Below are positions 9,421-17,844 of a stretch of DNA of 64,000 nt, piece after piece. The notes under the pieces are model-generated. The model did no database searches, was not told the origin of the DNA, and saw only the letters and a program-made list of their open reading frames with translations. The stretch spans positions 62,001 through 126,000 of the forward strand of contig MPNN01000004.1 of NCBI GenBank assembly GCA_002239045.1, read 5' to 3'. The position numbers and the translations under genes are program-made. Each line of letters begins with the position of its first letter. Positions within the stretch are counted from its first letter, which is position 1. This DNA is from SAR202 cluster bacterium bin127. GTDB taxonomy: Bacteria; Chloroflexota; Dehalococcoidia; Lucifugimonadales; Lucifugimonadaceae.

Positions 9421-10242
9421 CTACGGCTTGAACCCGACCGCCTCTCCGAATGCGAGCGCACCGACTGCACCGGGGGCGCCGTCCCATCGGTCTAAATCCG
9501 ACCGCCACTTCTCGAATTGATCCCCAGTAGCGATGCCGAACTGCGTCGCACGCTCAATCACGTCGTCTGACAAGAACCACTCGTTGACGAACCCGTGGAA
9601 AAATGCTACGTCTTCGGGACTCGAAAACACGTCAAAAGACGCAGAAGCTTCAACATCGACAAAGCCAGCGACTACGAACACATCCTTCAGGTCTCGGCCT
9701 AGGTCGGGGTGACCACCCGTCGCACGAACAAGGTTGGCGAATGTATCCCACGCATCTCGATCAACCGCTTCCGACGGACCGATGAATGAGGCGTCGGTTA
9801 TCACCTCGCGACTCGCCAAAACGCCGCCCGGCTTGAGTACGCGCATCACCTCGCTAAGGGTTTTCTCGGTGTCGGGCACGTGCATCAACACAGCATGAGT
9901 GTGAGCAGCGTCGAAGGAATCATCCTCAAACGGGAGATTAGTCGCATCACCGACGTGGAATGTCGCGTTCTCATGTCCACCTGCCGCGGCGGATGCGCGT
10001 GCGACCATGATCTGCGACTCCTCCATATCGATCCCATGCAACTCGCCCGGTTCGATCGCTTTGGCCAAACCCACTGATATCGATCCCGGCCCGCAACCTA
10101 CATCTAGAACTCGAGATCCGGGCCGGAGATGTGGCAAAAGATGCGCGGCATGAGTTTCAGCGTTACGACGGTGCAATATCTGCGTGAACTCATCGCTGTA
10201 ACCCATCGCGTAGATGGATTCGTTTGATACTGCCTGAGACAC
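9421..10242 (-). CDS. Class I SAM-dependent methyltransferase, UbiE-like
   Basis: 273 residues. Motif I is LDVGCGPGSIS near residues 46-56, the acidic motif II GIDMEESQ follows about 20 residues later, then GDATNLPFEDDSFDAAH (motifs III/IV) and VLKPGGVLASRE. This is the pattern of small-molecule methyltransferases of the UbiE/Methyltransf_11 type. A C-terminal helical extension of ~100 residues probably forms the substrate lid. Acceptor unknown. Convergent with the ThDP gene. Starts at GTG with AGGGAG upstream. Confidence 0.8.
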   Translation of the reverse strand: MSQAVSNESIYAMGYSDEFTQILHRRNAETHAAHLLPHLRPGSRVLDVGCGPGSISVGLAKAIEPGELHGIDMEESQIMVARASAAAGGHENATFHVGDATNLPFEDDSFDAAHTHAVLMHVPDTEKTLSEVMRVLKPGGVLASREVITDASFIGPSEAVDRDAWDTFANLVRATGGHPDLGRDLKDVFVVAGFVDVEASASFDVFSSPEDVAFFHGFVNEWFLSDDVIERATQFGIATGDQFEKWRSDLDRWDGAPGAVGALAFGEAVGFKP

Positions 10243-10504
10243 TCGTGGTTTCTCCCTTGTTTCTTGGTCCCTGAATCACTAGGTCGCTTATCGATTTTAA
10301 GCGCTTCACGATTTTTGATATGAAGTATCACTATTCCCACCCCTGAATCCTAGTTCATACAATCACACTCCTTTCGCGGGAGATGCTCGCCGTCACATAC
10401 GCCGCAATGCCCACCCATGTTTTGGGATGAAAAGCAAACACACTCAGCGTTTAGCCAGTCGTTTTTTGGGGCAATTCTACCGTATAGCGGGTACAATCCC
10501 TCTC

Positions 10505-10636
10505 AACCGCTGGACTATCCGTCTCGAACAGACGGGATATCCTGACATATTCTCTCGAACCGCTGACGAGTCGAGCAAGGCTGTGCGCGTCTTACGCGCC
10601 TCTCTTCGCTCGGTCTGTCAGGATACTCCAGCGGTT
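10505..10636 (+). ncRNA. Candidate structured RNA leader
   Basis: Nested inverted repeats: 10505-10514 pairs with 10627-10636 (10 bp) and 10538-10547 with 10616-10625 (10 bp), the two right arms separated by one base. Inside are hairpins CCGTCT-loop-AGACGG (10519-10535) and GCGCGT-CTT-ACGCGC (10585-10599), plus a CGAGC/GCTCG pairing (10572-10576 with 10608-10612). AACCGCTG occurs at both 10505 and 10559, so the right arm could switch partners. TCTCGAAC is also repeated (10522, 10553). A -10-like TACAAT at 10492-10497 would start transcription near the base of the structure. The downstream gene's ribosome-binding site (10656) lies just 3'. It matches no riboswitch class I can recall. Confidence 0.45.
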
Positions 10637-10669
10637 ATGGACGTTCTACAGCCGCGAGGGAGGCACCAG

Positions 10670-11167
10670 ATGGCGAAGCGAGAGCACCCGCAGATCACGA
10701 AACGGGACTGGTTCGTAAGCGGGAGCGGGATACTGGCATCTATAGCCGTGCTCGCTACCATTGCCGTGATAGTGTGTTCGCCATCGAATCCACCGTCCAG
10801 TTCTCCCGCGCCTACGCCGATAATCATCGTTGTTACGGCTTCTCCTACGCCACCATCATTTCCTACTGCTACGCCAGCGTCGGCAACTGCAACCCCTTTG
10901 TCAAAACCCACGGTGAAACCGACGCGTGTGCCGCCCACGCGAAAACCCCAACCGACGCGTGTGTCCACACCCAAGCCTCAGCAACAGCGCGTTCCCGGCT
11001 GGGATGTGGAAGAGCGGTGCATCGAACACTTCATGGTGATGAACCAGCGAGGCAGGTACGCGCCTGGAATGATGTCAGATGACATTTACCTTCGCACTAT
11101 GGGGAGAGTCATGGAATGGGGATTGACGCGCACGCAATGCGGGTTGATATGGGACAGCCTCAGATGA
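10670..11167 (+). CDS. Membrane-anchored Pro/Thr-stalk protein
   Basis: 165 residues from ATG 10670, which has GAGGGAGG 6 nt upstream; the frame extends upstream to 10427, but that part overlaps the structured leader and is not protein-like. One N-terminal TM helix (GILASIAVLATIAVIVCS) is followed by a ~75-residue Pro/Ser/Thr-rich stalk and a small C-terminal domain with two Cys (EERCIEHFMVMNQRGRYAPG ... RTQCGLIWDSLR) that could form a disulfide. Likely an exported small domain held off the membrane; function unknown. The microprotein at 11187 follows 19 bp downstream, so they are probably cotranscribed. Confidence 0.65.
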   Translation: MAKREHPQITKRDWFVSGSGILASIAVLATIAVIVCSPSNPPSSSPAPTPIIIVVTASPTPPSFPTATPASATATPLSKPTVKPTRVPPTRKPQPTRVSTPKPQQQRVPGWDVEERCIEHFMVMNQRGRYAPGMMSDDIYLRTMGRVMEWGLTRTQCGLIWDSLR

Positions 11168-11186
11168 ACTCAAGGAGGGTTTAATC

Positions 11187-11345
11187 ATGGCGCATGATCG
11201 GGAACCAAAAAGTTTCGAGCAACGCACTGAGAGTTTCATGAACACGATGATGAACCTGACTTGCGGGTCGTGGTTAGTCATGATGTTGTTACTGCTTGTT
11301 CTCCTCGTCGTCGCGGTCATTTGGGCCTCGATTGCAGGAGATTAA
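11187..11345 (+). CDS. 52-residue single-TM microprotein
   Basis: Short gene with a strong ribosome-binding site (AAGGAGGG at 11172-11179, 7 nt before ATG). Charged N-terminus (MAHDREPKSFEQRTESF) and one TM helix around residues 29-48 (LVMMLLLLVLLVVAVIWASI). It is 19 bp downstream of the Pro/Thr-stalk gene on the same strand, which suggests that it is a partner or regulator of that membrane protein. No family recognised. Confidence 0.65.
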   Translation: MAHDREPKSFEQRTESFMNTMMNLTCGSWLVMMLLLLVLLVVAVIWASIAGD

Positions 11346-11458
11346 ACTGATACTGTACGGCAAGAAGGCAGTTGGCGATCAACAACACTGATAGCTTAAA
11401 CTGGGCAATTTCGTTCTTGAACCATTCGGATTAGACACAGCTCAATAGGAGCCCATCG

Positions 11459-12829
11459 TTGAGCAAACAAAACCAAGATGCGTTGAAAATTTGCCACGTA
11501 TGCATCGGCGACGAGTTTATATCTGGAGAGGTGAAAACCCAAGGTGTTTCTTGTCGATGCAGTTACTGCGGACGAACCGTCGAATCGTTGATGTTGTCGA
11601 TTACAGCACAAAAGATCTACTGCGTGATGAACAGAGACTTCAGTTTTTCTCCAGCTTATCCGCGAGAAAAGCTCGACATCCTTTTGCACCGCGCGAACAT
11701 GTGGACGCGGCCAGGTAAATCACCTACTCGCGTGATCGAAGAAATTGCAGGTATCAGCGAAGACATCGCCGAAGGCATCTGCGCGTATCTTTCGGCGCTC
11801 CGGGAAAATCAAGTTCGCGAAATCGAACGAGATGAAAATCCCTTCTCCGATGATGCCCGGTACGTAGAACGAAAACCGATAGATTTGCATTATGACGAGC
11901 CGTGGTACCGGCTGCGTCGAGACATCTTAACGAGAAGGAGGTTTTTCGGTACTGCTGCGGGAGATACCTTGCACCAAATTTTCGACGGATTGAAAGATGA
12001 TGAAACTGTAGACGGTCAATCGATAATACGCGAATTCGGACCGGAAACATCTGTAAGCTTTGCTTGGCGGGGGCGCAGTGCCAGTACAAGAGAAGCGGTT
12101 TTGGAGATCCTGAATTGTCCTGTACAGCAACTAGGTCCCCCAGCACCTAGAGTTGCCACCGGTGGACGGATGAATCCAACGGGAATTCCGATGTTTTACG
12201 GCGCGACTGACAAATCTACCGTGATATCAGAAGTTCGCCCCGTTATAGGCGGCTTCGTCGTTGTAGGGAAGTTTGAGTTCTTGCGCAAGCTCCGCATTAT
12301 CGACCTCGATGCGATGACCGAGGTAAGCGTCGATGGAAGCCGTTTCGATCCAGAGTATCCGAAACGACGTAGTCGCGCTGCTTTTCTCAAGCGGTTCGTG
12401 CGCGAAATCGGTACGCCGGTGTTACCCGGGGACGAGATTTTGGGATATTTGATAACTCAGATGATCTCCGAATTCTTCGCCAACGAGTTTGCCGGTGGCC
12501 TCGACGGCATGATCTACAAATCTTCACAAACCGATGGTGATGGTCGCAACTTGGTGCTTTTCAATCACGCTTGCCAAACTAGATCGATCGACTGTACGAA
12601 GTCAGCGACGAGACGTATGGAGTCCGAGGATGTAAATGACGATGAAAACGAACGTTGGAAAATCGTGATCGATACTAGGGACAATAAAGGCAAAACGTGC
12701 CATGAACACGCCAACGAAACACGTGATCAATGCCAACCCACCCTTGGTCTAGACTTGGACGATGTTGAAGTTTATAGTGTCACAGGCGTGAGATACGAAA
12801 AGGAACTTGTCAACGTGCAACGTTTTTGA
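11459..12829 (+). CDS. HEPN/RES N-terminal plus RES-domain protein
   Basis: 456 residues. N-terminal region has a Cys cluster (CHVC at 12-15, CRCSYC at 32-37) matching the HEPN/RES N-terminal domain, a helical HEPN-like segment follows, and a RES domain starts around residue 190 with its best-conserved stretch near 235-262 (GRMNPTGIPMFYGATDKSTV, then SEVRP). Characterised RES toxins break down NAD+, normally with a separate Xre antitoxin next door. No Xre gene is adjacent; the large N-terminal region may hold the activity in check, as expected for a sensor-effector used in stress or phage response (inference). Start TTG 11459 with ATAGGAG upstream. Confidence 0.8.
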   Translation: MSKQNQDALKICHVCIGDEFISGEVKTQGVSCRCSYCGRTVESLMLSITAQKIYCVMNRDFSFSPAYPREKLDILLHRANMWTRPGKSPTRVIEEIAGISEDIAEGICAYLSALRENQVREIERDENPFSDDARYVERKPIDLHYDEPWYRLRRDILTRRRFFGTAAGDTLHQIFDGLKDDETVDGQSIIREFGPETSVSFAWRGRSASTREAVLEILNCPVQQLGPPAPRVATGGRMNPTGIPMFYGATDKSTVISEVRPVIGGFVVVGKFEFLRKLRIIDLDAMTEVSVDGSRFDPEYPKRRSRAAFLKRFVREIGTPVLPGDEILGYLITQMISEFFANEFAGGLDGMIYKSSQTDGDGRNLVLFNHACQTRSIDCTKSATRRMESEDVNDDENERWKIVIDTRDNKGKTCHEHANETRDQCQPTLGLDLDDVEVYSVTGVRYEKELVNVQRF

Positions 12830-12915
12830 TACGTAAGTGGTCCGAGACGATCGATGACGCGTTACATACATTGGTATCAGCGACCCTTTGCACCCTGCGA
12901 AAATAAATCTTCCCC

Positions 12916-13470
12916 ATGACCAGCCCCAACCTAGTCCTAGTTCGCCACTGTCAAGCGACTGGCCAGGAACCAGACGCACCTCTGACAGAAACTGGTCACC
13001 AACAAGCCCAAACCCTCGCCGATTTTCTCTCGGACTACCCCATCGATCACGTCACTACGAGCGAATACCTACGAGCCAGAAAAAGCATCGAACCGTTTGC
13101 AAGCATCTCGGATTTGCCAGTCCACACCGACCTCCGCTTGAACGAACGAACCCTTTCCTACGAACCCCTCGAAAATTGGCAAGATGTGGTCCGCGACTCC
13201 TTCGACGACCTCGACTTATGCGCGCCCGGCGGAGAATCTGCACGCAAAGTCTTGGCTCGCGCCTGGGCTGCGCTGAATGAGATTATCGCCGCCGGTCACT
13301 CGCTGCCGTTAGTCGTCACGCACGGCAACTTGATGGCATTGGTGCTGCACTCGTTGGATGGCACGTTCGGTTTTGAGGGATGGAGATCGCTAAGCAACCC
13401 GGATGTGTTTTTGCTGAGCGATTTCGGAACGAGACGGATGGCGGTCAATAGAATTTGGCAACTTTCGTGA
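12916..13470 (+). CDS. Histidine phosphatase family protein
   Basis: 184 residues of the phosphoglycerate-mutase-like histidine phosphatase superfamily. The N-terminal catalytic motif reads LVRHCQAT (residues 8-15), with Cys where the usual RHG has Gly; the phospho-accepting His is kept. The second-half motif VVTHGNLMALVLHSL carries the other active-site His. This is the size of small broad-specificity phosphatases; substrate not predictable. Stands alone after the RES gene. Confidence 0.8.
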   Translation: MTSPNLVLVRHCQATGQEPDAPLTETGHQQAQTLADFLSDYPIDHVTTSEYLRARKSIEPFASISDLPVHTDLRLNERTLSYEPLENWQDVVRDSFDDLDLCAPGGESARKVLARAWAALNEIIAAGHSLPLVVTHGNLMALVLHSLDGTFGFEGWRSLSNPDVFLLSDFGTRRMAVNRIWQLS

Positions 13471-13580
13471 ATCGCTATCATCGCCCAGCGTCGATTCGGG
13501 TGAGATCAACTGCGCGGCGGATTAGGCAGCAAGTCGGGGACGCCGCGCCCAACGAAAAGAAGGAATCCAAACCCGCACTG

Positions 13581-13644
13581 CTTATTAAAGCAAAACACCA
13601 TTCACTTTAATAAGACCACTGCCTATCAAACAAGTTTTAATAAG
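13581..13644. repeat. AT-rich inverted/direct repeat in a convergent gap
   Basis: CTTATTAAAG (13581-13590) and CTTTAATAAG (13605-13614) are perfect reverse complements with a 14-bp spacer. A second TTTTAATAAG copy is at 13635-13644. The tract is much more AT-rich than its surroundings. It lies between convergent genes (12916-13470 and 13709-14242), so it may act as a bidirectional transcription end or protein-binding site. Confidence 0.5.
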
Positions 13645-13708
13645 CAACGAATCGAAGCGTGCATGGATGATTTCCACGTTGTAAAACCCTGCCCATCCTG
13701 CACCAACT

Positions 13709-14242
13709 TCACAAAAATTTCTTCGCCAACCGCTCAACAGTACCCTTAGTCCGAATCGTCACAGGCCCCAGGATGCCTTCGACAACCTTCAGATCGAGCT
13801 CCGGATCCAAGAAATTTCCCTTTGGCCACCAATAGAGTTCGCGATTTGTGAGTTCCAACATGTCGGCATCGGTCGACAACGCGAGCACCGAATCACGAAC
13901 CGACTGCCCGACATCATCACTGAACATCGCCACCTGCATCTTGCCAGTCCGTTCACCCGTCACGTCAGAGAACGGTTCATGGGCGGCGATTGACCTCACC
14001 TCATCTGCGGTTCGCAGAAACGTCGGTACTTCGTAGCCGAGGGAATCCCTCAAACCGTCTTCAATTGAGCGAGCTACTAACGCTCGGTCAGCATCATCGG
14101 CGTCAAAGATGACATTGCCGCTCGCCAAATACGCCGCGACATTTGTGAAACCGATATCTTCGAAAGCCGCGCACAACTCCGGGTTCTTAATGCGACGGCG
14201 ACCCAGATTCATCCCGCGCAGGAATGCTACGTAGCGGTTCAT
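13709..14242 (-). CDS. DUF1697 family protein
   Basis: 177 residues beginning MNRYVAFLRGMNLGRRRIKN, the characteristic DUF1697 opening (YVALLRGINVGG...), followed by the family's NVAAYLASGNVIFDA segment and a C-terminal WWPKGN / TVERLAKKFL. Biochemical function of the family is not established. The frame is open further upstream, but ATG 14242 is chosen because the domain starts there and an AAGGAGGGGGAG tract precedes it. It is 47 bp downstream of the UGSC gene on the same strand and may be cotranscribed with it. Confidence 0.85.
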   Translation of the reverse strand: MNRYVAFLRGMNLGRRRIKNPELCAAFEDIGFTNVAAYLASGNVIFDADDADRALVARSIEDGLRDSLGYEVPTFLRTADEVRSIAAHEPFSDVTGERTGKMQVAMFSDDVGQSVRDSVLALSTDADMLELTNRELYWWPKGNFLDPELDLKVVEGILGPVTIRTKGTVERLAKKFL

Positions 14243-14289
14243 TCGTGTGTTCTCCCCCTCCTTCAGCAGAGGGCTAGGGGAGGCCAACC

Positions 14290-15933
14290 CTAGGGTCGAT
14301 ACTGATCGATGCCTATCGTCGACACACCATCCCCTGTCGGCATCACACAAGTCTTCGCGCGGTCGGCACCGACGACGACAATGTGCCAATTCTCGGGATT
14401 GTCGACGACCGGGACCTCAATCTCGAGCCGCTCCTTCTCCGTCAAGTCTTCGAGCCAGCGCCACATCGGGCTGATGCGTGCCTCGCCCTTGAGCGGGGTG
14501 TATTGAATCATCTTGCCCAAGCTGTGGTTGGCGTTGAGGTGGATGAAGCCGCGTGCATCGTCCTTCGAGAAGCCTTGGTCGCCCACCGGCCCGGCCACGT
14601 CGGGCGGCATCAATATGAGCCGCTGACCGCCGCCGTGCATTCCGAGGCCACGAGTTCCGAAGATCGAGCCGTAGGCCAGCGTTTTGAGCAAGTCCTCGGC
14701 CTTGGTGTTACCTTGGTCCTGCACGTCTAATTCACCGTTGGTGATGAACACGCTGACGGTGCTTTCGCTCGCCCTGAATCCTTGGTTCACATGGAACGGC
14801 TCCCATGGGCTCATGTCTTCGTTTTCGGCAATGCAATGCACGAACTTGCGCGTCGTACCGATGGTATCCATGTCCATCTGGCCGGGATACCAGTAGCCGA
14901 TATTGCGAAGACAGAGCGAAAATGCGCGCCCGATCGTGATGTTGACTTCGTTGTCGCGACCTGGACCGAGCGCCGAACGCGCGTTAATGCCGATCTCCTT
15001 GGCGATCGGACCGTTGACGATCAATAACGGGGCCTGCGGACTCGTCGACATCAGCAGCGATGTCCCGCCGTGCGACCCCATCTGCGATAGCGCCTTGACA
15101 CCAGCAATGATCACTGGCATGTGCTCCGGTTTCGCTCCGGCCATGGCCGCGTTGATGGCGATCTTCTCCACCGTTGCCAGGCCGAACCCCGGAGGCATGT
15201 CGCAGATCAACTCATCCGCGTTCAAACCCGTTCCGGCTATCAACTCATTGACCGCTTCAGCCGTCGGCGGGTGCAACACAAACGAGTCGCCCCAGTCCCG
15301 CATCAACCACTGCTCATTCATCTTCAGAATGGCGTCCCAGCGGTCCTCGCCCTCAAACCGTTGAACGTCCGCCACATCATCACGCTCACCCCGACCGTGC
15401 TGCTTGTCGACCGTCAAGACATCTATGATGTCGTCGATCGCGGCCTCAGTCTGTGAGACACACTCATCGATGGGAAGATTTCGATAGATGCGAGGCACGA
15501 TCACGAACTGCAAATCCGGCATACCCAGCGCTCTCGAGCTGGCTATCGCGTCCTCTTCAAAACGGCCGGAGACTATGGGAATCGCGGGCTTCCCCATCTT
15601 CTCGATCTGGATCATGTCGTGGACCATCCACGACGCACAAGTCCCTCAGTCGGCAGTGGCGCCTATGACGACGTCACACTCCTCTCCCGCTTGCTTCACG
15701 ATCGGCGGTGGCGCTGGGTAGTTGCCACCCGTGTAGAAGTTGACCTGCACATTCTTGAACCGCTCCTGAAGCATCTCGCCAGCGCGCTTCAATGCGACAT
15801 CACCGCCATGCGTCCCGCTCCAGATTAGACCGATAGTCCGACCGTCGAGCGACTCCGGACGATCATTGATCTTCGACGAATTCATCAGCCCACGCTGCTG
15901 GGCTACCGGGTTCAAGACTTCTAGCAAGTGCAT
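14290..15933 (-). CDS. UGSC-family selenoprotein (in-frame UGA read as Sec)
   Basis: The plain reading frames stop at a TGA (15646-15648), but both sides form one continuous protein of 547 residues: 95 residues ending VVIGATAD, then U-G-T-C-A-S-W, then MVHDMIQIEKMGKPAI onward. U96-G97-T98-C99 is a redox-type CxxC-like motif and matches the UGSC (seleno)protein family as I recall it, with Thr for Ser. The N-terminal part has a Rossmann-like flavour (RTIGLIWSGTHGGDVALKR). A SECIS-like hairpin follows the TGA at the right distance (see 15616-15634). Start ATG 15933 has GAGGAG upstream. Enzymatic role is unknown; a thiol/selenol oxidoreductase is inferred. The alternative is a nonsense mutation or two separate ORFs, but the second has no ribosome-binding site. 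Confidence 0.85.
15616..15634 (-). promoter_or_regulatory. Bacterial SECIS-like hairpin
   Basis: On the coding (minus) strand GTCGTGGA-TGG-TCCACGAC forms a perfect 8-bp stem. The apical loop starts 19 nt after the UGA, within the 16-37 nt window described for bacterial SECIS elements, and the UGG loop has G in its second position as that model requires. It lies inside the coding sequence, as bacterial SECIS elements do. Confidence 0.75.
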
Positions 15934-16014
15934 AGATTTAGTCTCCTCAGGAATGGCATACGTTCAGTTGTAGCGATGATATCGCATGAGACCCAAACCT
16001 GTCCGGCGCCGAGC

Positions 16015-16992
16015 CTACGCAGCCACGATCCGAAACCCTAGATTCCCCGTACTCGAATCAGGCGTATTGGCAGTCCGTGCACCAACCCGATACCTATTGC
16101 AATACGAATCGTGACACAGGTAAGAACCGCCACGAATAACCTTCGCTGACCCGTTCCGTGGCCCCTTTGGATTCTCGCGCGTCACACGCCGAGCGTTCCG
16201 ATGGAACGACGCCGAGAACCAGTCCGCACACCACTCCCACACATTCCCCGCCACATCGTAGAGCCCAAAACCATTCGCCGCGAAACTCCCCACCGGTGAT
16301 GTCCCATGCCAACCATCGCCTAACGTATTCGCCTTCGGAAACTCGCCCTGCCAGATGTTGCACATGTGCACTCCCTCAGGCTCCAACTCATCGCCCCAAA
16401 CAAATCGTGCCTGATCCAGACCACCACGAGCCGCGTACTCCCACTCCGCCTCCGTCGGCAACCGTGTTCCGGCCCATTCGCAGTAAGCCAACGCGTCTTG
16501 CCATGAGACATGCGTCACCGGATGATCTGCCCGATCGTCAACATTCGAACCCGGACCTTCCGGCATCCGCCAATATGCACCATCTACGCGCCACCACCAC
16601 TCCGATCCCTGCACCACCTGAGTAACCCGACGTTCAACCTCCGACGTAACGAAATCCTTGAACACAAACGACCACTCAAACCGCTCCGCGTCCGTCACAT
16701 GTCCCGTCGCCGATACGAACCCATCGAACTCTTCGTTGGTCACCAACTGAGCCGCGACCCCAAACTCATCCACAGTTACTTCTCGTATCGGACCCTCTCC
16801 ATCAGCCGGAAACCGTCGGTCGTCGGTCCCCATCCGAAACTCCCCACCATCTAACCTCACCAATTCATTCTCGACCGGACCAGTGCCGGTGTTGCCAGAG
16901 CAGCACGTCGCACCCGGAGGAACATTCGAACCAGACTCGTCGCCGCGAACGGGTGCGCAACAATTGTCTGTTTGATTTGGGTCTATCAACAT
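16015..16992 (-). CDS. Formylglycine-generating enzyme (SUMF1 family)
   Basis: 325-residue FGE that converts the active-site Cys of sulfatases to formylglycine. Family signatures: GGEFRMGTDD, FPADGEGPIREVTVDEF, RLPTEAEWEYAARGG, GNVWEWCADWF, RVIRGGSYLCHDSYCNRYR-type core. Both catalytic Cys are present near residues 293 and 298 (SYLCHDSYC), so this is a genuine copper-type FGE and not a catalytically lost SUMF1 domain. The N-terminus carries two Cys pairs (NCCAP, ATCCSG), common in bacterial homologues. ATG 16992 is only 2 nt past the stop of the retropepsin-like gene, indicating coupled translation. The likely client is the sulfatase at 28586-30274. Confidence 0.9.
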   Translation of the reverse strand: MLIDPNQTDNCCAPVRGDESGSNVPPGATCCSGNTGTGPVENELVRLDGGEFRMGTDDRRFPADGEGPIREVTVDEFGVAAQLVTNEEFDGFVSATGHVTDAERFEWSFVFKDFVTSEVERRVTQVVQGSEWWWRVDGAYWRMPEGPGSNVDDRADHPVTHVSWQDALAYCEWAGTRLPTEAEWEYAARGGLDQARFVWGDELEPEGVHMCNIWQGEFPKANTLGDGWHGTSPVGSFAANGFGLYDVAGNVWEWCADWFSASFHRNARRVTRENPKGPRNGSAKVIRGGSYLCHDSYCNRYRVGARTANTPDSSTGNLGFRIVAA

Positions 16993-16994
16993 TT

Positions 16995-17375
16995 TCAATC
17001 GCCCGGCACGATCTCTATCGCGCCCCCGTTGCGAGCGTCCATCGTCATCACGTGTCTGTGCAGTAACGACATCCCTATCAACGGCATAGTTCCCACGCGA
17101 TGAACTCTGACGTTGTAGTGCTGCAGACCCCAAACAACGTTGGCCGAGTATACCTCTATGCTTCTTTCCTCGTTGTTTGCCATCAAAACTACGTCCATAC
17201 CAACAACTTCGAGGCCTAGGACTTCGATGTCCTTTGCAGGTAGACCAAGCCACTCAGTGAAACCCGTGTCGATTTTTGCATCGAAACGGACTAAATCCCG
17301 TTCCGAATCCTCGACGAAAACCGCCGCAACGGCGAGTAACCGCCCGCGAGATAACACGACTGTGCCCAACCGCAT
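16995..17375 (-). CDS. Clan AA retropepsin-like aspartic protease
   Basis: 126 residues. The protease motif reads AKIDTGFTEWLGLP (DTG near residue 36), and the second family segment is MPLIGMSLLHRH near the C-terminus, as in the bacterial clan AA aspartic protease family. Such single-domain proteins would act as dimers. It follows a small partner gene by 60 bp and is coupled to the FGE gene. The same partner-protease order occurs again at 44391-45088, which points to a two-gene cassette. Substrate unknown. Confidence 0.7.
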   Translation of the reverse strand: MRLGTVVLSRGRLLAVAAVFVEDSERDLVRFDAKIDTGFTEWLGLPAKDIEVLGLEVVGMDVVLMANNEERSIEVYSANVVWGLQHYNVRVHRVGTMPLIGMSLLHRHVMTMDARNGGAIEIVPGD

Positions 17376-17435
17376 TTCAGATCAACCGTGTACGCTCTCG
17401 ATGAGCAATTCCAACTTGCACCGGGTCGCGATGCC

Positions 17436-17708
17436 TCATTGCGTGGGCTCGCGCGAAACCCAACCGAACCGCTCAGCATGGGGCAATTCGTGGTAGATAT
17501 TGACTATCGAGGCATTCGGGCGACGAATTTGGAGACGCCTCATCGAAACATCGAGGTCTCCGATCTCCCAGTCACCACTTTCCACATCAATTGCGACGTT
17601 CTTGTCGTAATCAGCATCCGTAAGTCGATCTATGATGTCGTCGTTGTAGATTTCCCATGCCCGAACCGACATCGCGGTTGTCTCTTCTTGGTTGGGCAAA
17701 ACGCGCAT
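17436..17708 (-). CDS. Small partner protein of retropepsin cassette
   Basis: 90 residues from ATG 17708, with GGGAGG 9 nt upstream. The conserved-looking core is AWEIYNDDIIDRL ... VAIDVESGDWEI ... RRLQIRRPNASI. The protein encoded at 44828-45088 shares this layout (A-x-x-IY, VD-x-x-SGD-x-EI, RL-x-x-R-x-P-x-A), and both sit directly upstream of a retropepsin-like gene. Proteins of this kind are found widely beside small proteases or toxins, so an antitoxin- or adaptor-like role is possible, but I cannot name the family. Confidence 0.6.
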   Translation of the reverse strand: MRVLPNQEETTAMSVRAWEIYNDDIIDRLTDADYDKNVAIDVESGDWEIGDLDVSMRRLQIRRPNASIVNIYHELPHAERFGWVSREPTQ

Positions 17709-17844
17709 GTTGTATCGCCTCCCAGTATCGTTCTGTAACAGTGATTGTATCCGCAATATCCATTGATCAGATACCAGACACCCGATCGCACATCCAACAC
17801 GCTAACATTCATATCCATCGAAACCACTAAAGCTACAACCAACC

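Noticed and set aside
10561..10570. CTGACGAG inside the structured leader as a hammerhead ribozyme core
   Set aside because: The required GAAA part of the core and the matching stems are absent.
15628..15648. TGA as a true stop, giving a 95-residue protein and a separate downstream gene
   Set aside because: The downstream part has no ribosome-binding site or proper start, the codons right after TGA give GTCASW in the family's motif, and a SECIS-like hairpin follows.
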